DNA from: Spirochaetota bacterium
Lineage (GTDB): Bacteria > Spirochaetota > Spirochaetia > Treponematales > Treponemataceae
Reading direction: 5' to 3'
DNA length: 64,000 bases
Assembly (NCBI GenBank): GCA_023438065.1
Contig: JAEXRH010000017.1
Location: 33,642 to 97,641, forward strand
In this document: piece after piece, positions 59,699-64,000 of the stretch
How the letters are laid out: each line of letters begins with the position of its first letter
Numbering within the stretch: position 1 is the first letter of the stretch
Notes under the pieces: generated by a model
The model's input: only the letters and a program-made list of their open reading frames with translations
What the model was told of the DNA's origin: nothing
The model's database searches: none
Made by a program: the position numbers and the translations under genes

Positions 59699-60577
59699 TT
59701 AAAAATACGCGATGCGAAACGGTATCGCCGGGGCGAAGCCGACCTTTTCGTATGCCCGTTTCGCGGGCGCGTTTCCGGGCTTCACGAAAAGGACGACCGC
59801 GCGTCCCGAGGCCATGAGCTCCCGCGAAAGGCGCGCGACGATCGCCGTCGCGAGACCCTTTCCCCGCCAGTTCCTCGCGGTGAAAACGCCGCCGATCTGG
59901 TCGAAGGCGAACCCCTGCGCGTTCGTGCCGGCCTTCGCGACGGGGAGGTCTCCCGAAACGGCGAGGATGATCCGCTGCCGCTCGAGGGATCGCGCGAGAT
60001 TCGCGCGGCACGCCTCGGGATCGAAGGGATCTCCCGGGGGGATCACCTCTTCGCGCTCGTAGCCTTCCTGGAGCGGCATCACCGCGTCCGTGTCCTCCAC
60101 GCGGCCGTTCCGTGCCTGAAGACCCTCGGGAAGATCCGTCAGCCGCTCGTCGGGGAGCGAGCCAAGGCGCATGAGCTCGTACTCGACGATCTGACGGGGG
60201 CTTTCGCCGAGGCATGATTCAAGAAAACGCGTTTCTTGAGCCGATCCGAGGACGCACTTGACGGGGCCGCGCGCGATAAACGCGCAGATCGCTTCGCGGG
60301 CCTCGCTCTCGTCGAGCCCCTCGCGGAGGCAGTGGAGGACAATTCCCGAGCCCGTCCTGAGGAGGATGCCGGCGACACGGCCGCGCGCGGTTTCATCCTC
60401 CGCGAACTCGATGAGGCAACAGAGGTCGCGCACCTGTCTTCCCGGAAACGAGGGCTTCCCGTCCGAAGCGAGATTGCTCGCGAGGGAGACCGCTCTCCAC
60501 TCGATCGGTTTGACGAAGCCGATCGCCTCGTCGAAAAGGGGCGAGGCGGGGCCGATGTCGGAAAGGACGACGCTCAT
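59699..60577 (-). CDS. GNAT acetyltransferase with N-terminal extension
   Basis: 292 residues. The C-terminal 130 residues are a GNAT domain: the acetyl-CoA loop region QIGGVFTARNWRGKGLATAIVARL fits motif A (R/Q-x-x-G-x-G/A), with NAPAKRAYEKVGF following. The N-terminal 150 residues look like a second, degenerate GNAT-like lobe (DLCCLIEFAEDETARGRVAGI). It overlaps the GH3 gene by four bases (ATGA), so the two are coupled. Substrate unknown. Confidence 0.82.
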   Translation of the reverse strand: MSVVLSDIGPASPLFDEAIGFVKPIEWRAVSLASNLASDGKPSFPGRQVRDLCCLIEFAEDETARGRVAGILLRTGSGIVLHCLREGLDESEAREAICAFIARGPVKCVLGSAQETRFLESCLGESPRQIVEYELMRLGSLPDERLTDLPEGLQARNGRVEDTDAVMPLQEGYEREEVIPPGDPFDPEACRANLARSLERQRIILAVSGDLPVAKAGTNAQGFAFDQIGGVFTARNWRGKGLATAIVARLSRELMASGRAVVLFVKPGNAPAKRAYEKVGFAPAIPFRIAYF

Positions 60578-62256
60578 CGGATCCCCTTGAGCGGCATCCT
60601 GCCCTCGGGGACGAAATCCCCCGCGAGGGCGGAAAAAGCCGCGGTGAAGGACCAGGGCGAGTAGCTGTAGACGGCGATCGCGGTGTCGACCCACGGCACC
60701 TCCTCGAGGAGGACGGGCGAGAGCGCCGATATCACCACGATCCGCTTGCACGAACCCTTGATCCCTTTCAGGGCGTCGAGGCTCTCGCGGCCGGAAAGGC
60801 AGAAGATCACCGTGTCGTGCGCGCGGGCCGCGTTCCAGAGCCCCGCGTCGAGCTTTGCCCGATCCGCGTTCGGGAATCGCTTCGTTCCCGCCTCGAGGAA
60901 ATCGGGGAAGGATCCCGCGACGAGAACCGACCCCGCCTTTTCGGGCGGGAGCGGGAAATCCCTGTCCCTGACCACGGTCACAGAGCGGACCGCCTGCGAG
61001 AGGAAGAATTCCTTTCCCTCCGGATCGGGGACGAGTTTCTCGAGCTTGTCCTTTTCGGGGTAGAGGGGAACCGCGTTCCCGCCCTTGAAGTAGGCGAGCT
61101 TCGCGAGGATGACGCGGCGCGCGGAATCCTCGACCACGGCGCGGAAGTCGGGCGAGGCTTCCATCCTGGCGAGTGTGTTGACCCACAGGGGATCGTCGAA
61201 ATGCGGGGTCGTCGAGGACTCGACGATATTGTTCCCCGCGCCGATCGCGAGCTCGATCGCCCTCGACACGCTTCCCGCGTACGCCGTCGCGCCGTTCATC
61301 ATCATGTCGTCGGTGACGATGATCCCCTGAAAGCCGAGCTCGCCGCGAAGGACGTCGCCCAAAAGGTATTTCGAGAAGGTCGCGGGTTCGGACGATCCGG
61401 TGACGTTCGGGAAGCTCAGGTGCCCGCTCATGATCGCCGGCACTCCCGCCTCGACGAGGTCTCGAAACGGCACGAGCTCGCGCGTCTCGAAGGTTTTCTC
61501 GCCGATCGGGATGACCGGAAGCCGCCCGTGACTGTCGAAGCCCGTGTCGCCGTGCCCGGGGAAATGCTTCGCCGTCGTGAGCACCCCCGCCGCGCGGCTT
61601 CCCGCGACGAAAGAGGCGCCGAGCGCGCCCGCGAGCGTCGGGTCCTCGCCGAAGGAGCGCGGCCCGATGACCGTCGATTCGTGGTCGGTGTAGAGGTCGA
61701 CCGCCGGCGCGAAGTTGAGGTTGATCCCGAGGGCGCGCAGCTCCCGCGAGATATAAAAGCCCGAGTACCAGGCGTCCGCGGGGAGACCCGACGCGCCGAT
61801 CGCGAGGTTTCCCGGGGTTTCGGTGGTGCGCCCCTTGATGTGCCTGATCCAGCCGCCCTCCTGGTCCGTCGCGACGAAAAGCGGGATGCGGAAACGGTTC
61901 TTCTCGGCCGTTTTCTGGAGGATGGTTACCGAGGACGCGACTTTCATCGTGTCGTCGGTGTTCCAGCCGAATATCTTCACGTTGCCGAGGCTCCGTTTCC
62001 CGACCCAGTCGGTGACGAGCGGGCTCGGCTCGGTCCCCGCCCAGCCGAACATCAGGATCTGCGCGAGCTTTTCCTCGTCGGTCATGCGCGAGACGATCGC
62101 GTCCGCGAGCTCGTCGTCGGGCTTCGCGTCCCAAAAGTCGGGTTCGGCCCGGGGCGGCTCGTTCGCGGCGACGAGAAGGAAAACGGCCGTTACGGCGAGC
62201 GCGGTGGAGAAAGTCGCGATGGCGGCGGTGGCGAGACGGCCCCGGGTCAGGATCAT
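60574..62256 (-). CDS. GH3 beta-N-acetylhexosaminidase/beta-glucosidase, membrane-anchored
   Basis: 560 residues. A membrane segment (about 9-31) is followed by the GH3 barrel. The KHFPGHGDTGFDSH loop (230-243) is the NagZ-type His/Asp acid-base signature. Nucleophile Asp is in IIVTDDMMMNGA (D316/D317). A C-terminal GH3_C-like sandwich (about 400-560) is also present, unlike single-domain NagZ. It may trim peptidoglycan GlcNAc or a beta-glycoside. ATGA overlaps link it to trxB upstream and to the GNAT gene downstream. Confidence 0.88.
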   Translation of the reverse strand: MILTRGRLATAAIATFSTALAVTAVFLLVAANEPPRAEPDFWDAKPDDELADAIVSRMTDEEKLAQILMFGWAGTEPSPLVTDWVGKRSLGNVKIFGWNTDDTMKVASSVTILQKTAEKNRFRIPLFVATDQEGGWIRHIKGRTTETPGNLAIGASGLPADAWYSGFYISRELRALGINLNFAPAVDLYTDHESTVIGPRSFGEDPTLAGALGASFVAGSRAAGVLTTAKHFPGHGDTGFDSHGRLPVIPIGEKTFETRELVPFRDLVEAGVPAIMSGHLSFPNVTGSSEPATFSKYLLGDVLRGELGFQGIIVTDDMMMNGATAYAGSVSRAIELAIGAGNNIVESSTTPHFDDPLWVNTLARMEASPDFRAVVEDSARRVILAKLAYFKGGNAVPLYPEKDKLEKLVPDPEGKEFFLSQAVRSVTVVRDRDFPLPPEKAGSVLVAGSFPDFLEAGTKRFPNADRAKLDAGLWNAARAHDTVIFCLSGRESLDALKGIKGSCKRIVVISALSPVLLEEVPWVDTAIAVYSYSPWSFTAAFSALAGDFVPEGRMPLKGIR

Positions 62257-63224
62257 TGTCCCGGGCCCCCGAGCCCGCACTGGTTTTCGTCGATGCAGGC
62301 CGCGGCGCTGTGCGCGGCGATCGCGCCGTCCGCGCAGGCGGTTACCACCTGGCGGAAGGGCTTCGCGCGGATGTCCCCCGCGGCGAAAAGCCCGCGGATC
62401 GAGGTTCGCATGTGCTCGTCGGTGAGGATGTAGCCCGACTCGTCCTTTTTCGCGAGCGAGGCGAGCTCCGTGCGCGGGTCCATCCCGATGAAGACGAACA
62501 CGGCGTCGCAGGGCATCTCCTCGATCGCGCCCGTTTCCACGTTCTCGAGGATGACCGAGCTCACCTTTCCGGACTGCCCGCCGGTCCCCTTTATTTCCCT
62601 GACGACCGTGTTGAAGATCGCCCTGATATGGGGATTCTTGAGCGTGCGCTCGGCGAGCCCCTTTTGCGCGCGGAACCGATCGCGGCGGTGAACCATCGTC
62701 ACCCGGTCGGTGAGGTGGGCGAGAAAGCCCGCCTCGTCGCACGCCGCGTCGCCCCCGCCGACGACCACGATGTGCCGGTTCTTGAAGAAGGGCCCGTCGC
62801 AGGTCGCGCAGTAGGAAACGCCTCGGCCCGAGTATTCTTCCTCGCCCGGAACGCCGAGCTTGCGGTGGTCCGCGCCCGTCGCGAGAAGGACCGTCCGCGC
62901 TTCGTAGGTCACGGGATCGGCACCTTCGCTCTCGAGCGGCACGATAAAGTAGTCGCCCTTTCTCCCGAGGCCGGTGACCTTCCCGTAGATGAACTCGGCG
63001 CCGAAATTGATCGCCTGTTTTTTCATGTTCACCGAGAAATCGTAGCCCGAGACGGGCTCCGCGAAGCCGGGATAGTTCTCGAGCGAGCCGATGAGCGCCG
63101 CCTGGCCGCCCTCGCTTTTCTCCTCGATCACGAGCGTCTTGAGGTTCGACCGCCCCGCGTACTGGGCCGCAGAAAGACCCGCCGCGCCGCCGCCTATGAT
63201 TACGAAGTCGTAGATTCTGTCCAT
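62253..63224 (-). CDS. trxB: Thioredoxin reductase
   Basis: 323 residues. The N-terminal FAD motif is FVIIGGGAAGLSAAQYAGR. The redox-active disulfide is YCATCDGPF with C139 and C142. The NADPH motif is VVVGGGDAACDEAGFLA and the C-terminal FAD motif GLFAAGDIR. It reduces thioredoxin with NADPH. ATG 63224 follows GGAGGG. Upstream in-frame codons are non-coding. It forms an overlapping unit with GH3 and GNAT genes. No thioredoxin gene adjoins it. Confidence 0.96.
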   Translation of the reverse strand: MDRIYDFVIIGGGAAGLSAAQYAGRSNLKTLVIEEKSEGGQAALIGSLENYPGFAEPVSGYDFSVNMKKQAINFGAEFIYGKVTGLGRKGDYFIVPLESEGADPVTYEARTVLLATGADHRKLGVPGEEEYSGRGVSYCATCDGPFFKNRHIVVVGGGDAACDEAGFLAHLTDRVTMVHRRDRFRAQKGLAERTLKNPHIRAIFNTVVREIKGTGGQSGKVSSVILENVETGAIEEMPCDAVFVFIGMDPRTELASLAKKDESGYILTDEHMRTSIRGLFAAGDIRAKPFRQVVTACADGAIAAHSAAACIDENQCGLGGPGQ

Positions 63225-63262
63225 GTCACCCTCCATTCGTCCCGTTCGGGGTTTCGATCGCG

Positions 63263-63715
63263 TCATTCCTGCCAAAAAAGCTTGTCCGGGGCCTTCTCCG
63301 CGAGATACATCCGGGGGAACCGCCCCGAGTGCTCGACCCGCACGTCGGCGGGAAAGTAGGTCGTATGGAGGAACCACACGACGTCGAGAAGGCAGTCGAG
63401 CGAGTCCGACGGGGCGTAGCGATACCAGAGCTCCGCGTCCTCGAGTTCGGCCTTTTTCACCGGATCGCTCGTCGCGTCCGGGTCGATCGCCGCCCTGATC
63501 TGGCTTCGGAGGCCCCCGTACCAGGCGTGGGTCACCGAAAGGAGATTGAGCCGCTTCCCCGCGTCCATCTTGTAGAGCTCGTACACGCCCGCGACCGAGG
63601 GCACCTTGAGGGTAACCTCGTATTTGTCGGCCTTTTTGAGGGGCGACCAGACGACCGTGTAATAGGCCTCGCCCTTCTTGACCGCGAGCGATATGCCCGG
63701 AACCAGTTCATGCAT
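63263..63715 (-). CDS. Hypothetical protein
   Basis: 150 residues, family not recognised. Soluble, no signal. It starts MHELVPGISLAVKKGEAYYT, has a helical middle (KMDAGKRLNLLSVTHAWYGG, RSQIRAAIDPDATSD), and ends VWFLHTTYFPADVRVEHSG then a short tail. Codon use is like the neighbours. It lies 38 bases upstream of trxB on the same strand and may be cotranscribed. A GGGGG site precedes the ATG at moderate spacing. Confidence 0.7.
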   Translation of the reverse strand: MHELVPGISLAVKKGEAYYTVVWSPLKKADKYEVTLKVPSVAGVYELYKMDAGKRLNLLSVTHAWYGGLRSQIRAAIDPDATSDPVKKAELEDAELWYRYAPSDSLDCLLDVVWFLHTTYFPADVRVEHSGRFPRMYLAEKAPDKLFWQE

Positions 63716-63741
63716 CGGTTATGCCCCCAGCCTGCTATCCT

Positions 63742-63771
63742 ATAATACCTCAGGTACCTTTGAAAAGGCAA
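63742..63771 (-). promoter_or_regulatory. Promoter for the 150-residue gene and trxB unit
   Basis: Minus strand TTGCCT (63771-63766), 18 bases, TATTAT (63747-63742). Leader of about 20 bases. Confidence 0.6.
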
Positions 63772-63808
63772 AAAAACGCGGGCGGCGGACGATTGCTCCT
63801 CCTCGCGC

Positions 63809-63837
63809 TTGCCAAAGTCAGCCGGATTTGCTATATT
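63809..63837 (+). promoter_or_regulatory. tRNA-Cys promoter
   Basis: TTGCCA (63809-63814), 17 bases, TATATT (63832-63837). The predicted start is about 75 bases before the tRNA, leaving a structured leader. Confidence 0.7.
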
Positions 63838-63844
63838 CGCTTAG

Positions 63845-63919
63845 TACGGCGCCCGTCCGTCGGACTTTGTCCTCCGGGCGTCGTAAGGAAACGATTGTAG
63901 CAAATTGCTACGCAATTTT
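63845..63919 (+). other. Structured leader of tRNA-Cys with two hairpins
   Basis: The first hairpin pairs TACGGCGCCCG with CGGGCGTCGTA over 11 positions, including one G-T wobble. The second pairs GTAGC with GCTAC, flanked by ATTG/CAAT and followed by four T residues directly before the tRNA. It could be only a processing leader. Confidence 0.45.
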
Positions 63920-63991
63920 GGCGCCGTACCCAAGTAGTAAGGGGCAGGTCTGCAAAACCTTTATTCATCAGTTCGATTCTGATCGGCGCCT
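63920..63991 (+). tRNA. tRNA-Cys (GCA)
   Basis: 72 bases. The acceptor stem GGCGCCG (63920-63926) pairs with CGGCGCC (63984-63990), discriminator T63991. The anticodon loop CTGCAAA carries GCA. The T-arm is ATCAG-TTCGATT-CTGAT. The anticodon stem has one mismatched outer pair. CCA is not encoded, so it must be added after transcription. Confidence 0.93.
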
Positions 63992-64000
63992 CAAATAAGA

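Overview
The window is about 64 kb of dense, GC-rich bacterial chromosome with short intergenic gaps (none above 300 bp). I see no insertion sequences, prophage genes or CRISPR arrays. Gene content points to a spirochaete, probably a free-living or gut Treponematales/Spirochaetales relative. The evidence is a fused AroD-AroE protein, a long acetate kinase, an Rnf complex next to era, GTP-type PEP carboxykinase, a complete aerotolerance (Bat) operon, periplasmic and outer-membrane proteins with FlgD-type Ig repeats, and several secreted glycoside hydrolases. The assignment rests on family recognition only.

Layout. 0-6 kb: the end of ychF, a membrane-anchored GH16 glucanase, an exo/endonuclease-phosphatase-fold lipoprotein, and a two-gene envelope operon (916-residue anchored beta-repeat protein plus lipoprotein). 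6-12 kb: pckG with a duplicated hairpin repeat at its 3' end, a small unknown gene, an orphan solute-binding lipoprotein divergent from a small unknown protein, and an aminotransferase. 12-20 kb: MoxR, DUF58, a BatD-like protein, BatA, BatB, BatC and a BatD-BatE fusion, then Smr and J-domain proteins. 20-29 kb: infA and a DksA/TraR protein (divergent), a composition-mosaic FGE-fold protein, an SGNH hydrolase, and a coupled regulator, hybrid kinase and PHP-phosphatase operon.

29-41 kb: a DJ-1 protein, a PfkB kinase, ackA, a methyltransferase, nnrD, a GGDEF protein, a GH5 enzyme and a 1362-residue barrel/Ig/OmpA outer-membrane protein. 41-48 kb: rnfCDGEAB and era. 48-57 kb: an ankyrin lipoprotein, rpiA-aroDE, def-fmt-PASTA, an unknown gene and proABC. 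57-64 kb: a lower-GC pair (GH5 lipoprotein and single-domain response regulator), then overlapping trxB, GH3 and GNAT genes, a small unknown gene and tRNA-Cys.

Metabolic picture (inference): an anaerobic or microaerophilic saccharolytic fermenter. It would degrade beta-glucans with GH16, GH5 and GH3 enzymes, make acetate and ATP through AckA, balance ferredoxin and NAD through Rnf, and run PEPCK for anaplerosis or CO2 fixation.

The most notable cross-window pattern is in the promoters. At many genes with no Shine-Dalgarno sequence, a -10 hexamer sits 5-9 bases (most often 6) before the ATG, usually with a -35 box 16-18 bases further upstream. This predicts leaderless mRNAs for rnfC, era, def, aroDE, nnrD and several others. 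At two divergent gene pairs a single TTGTCAA heptamer appears to serve as the -35 box in both directions. Other points of interest are an RnfG with two FMN-attachment domains, a GH5 barrel interrupted by a sugar-binding-like domain, and a kinase-less PASTA protein in a def-fmt operon.
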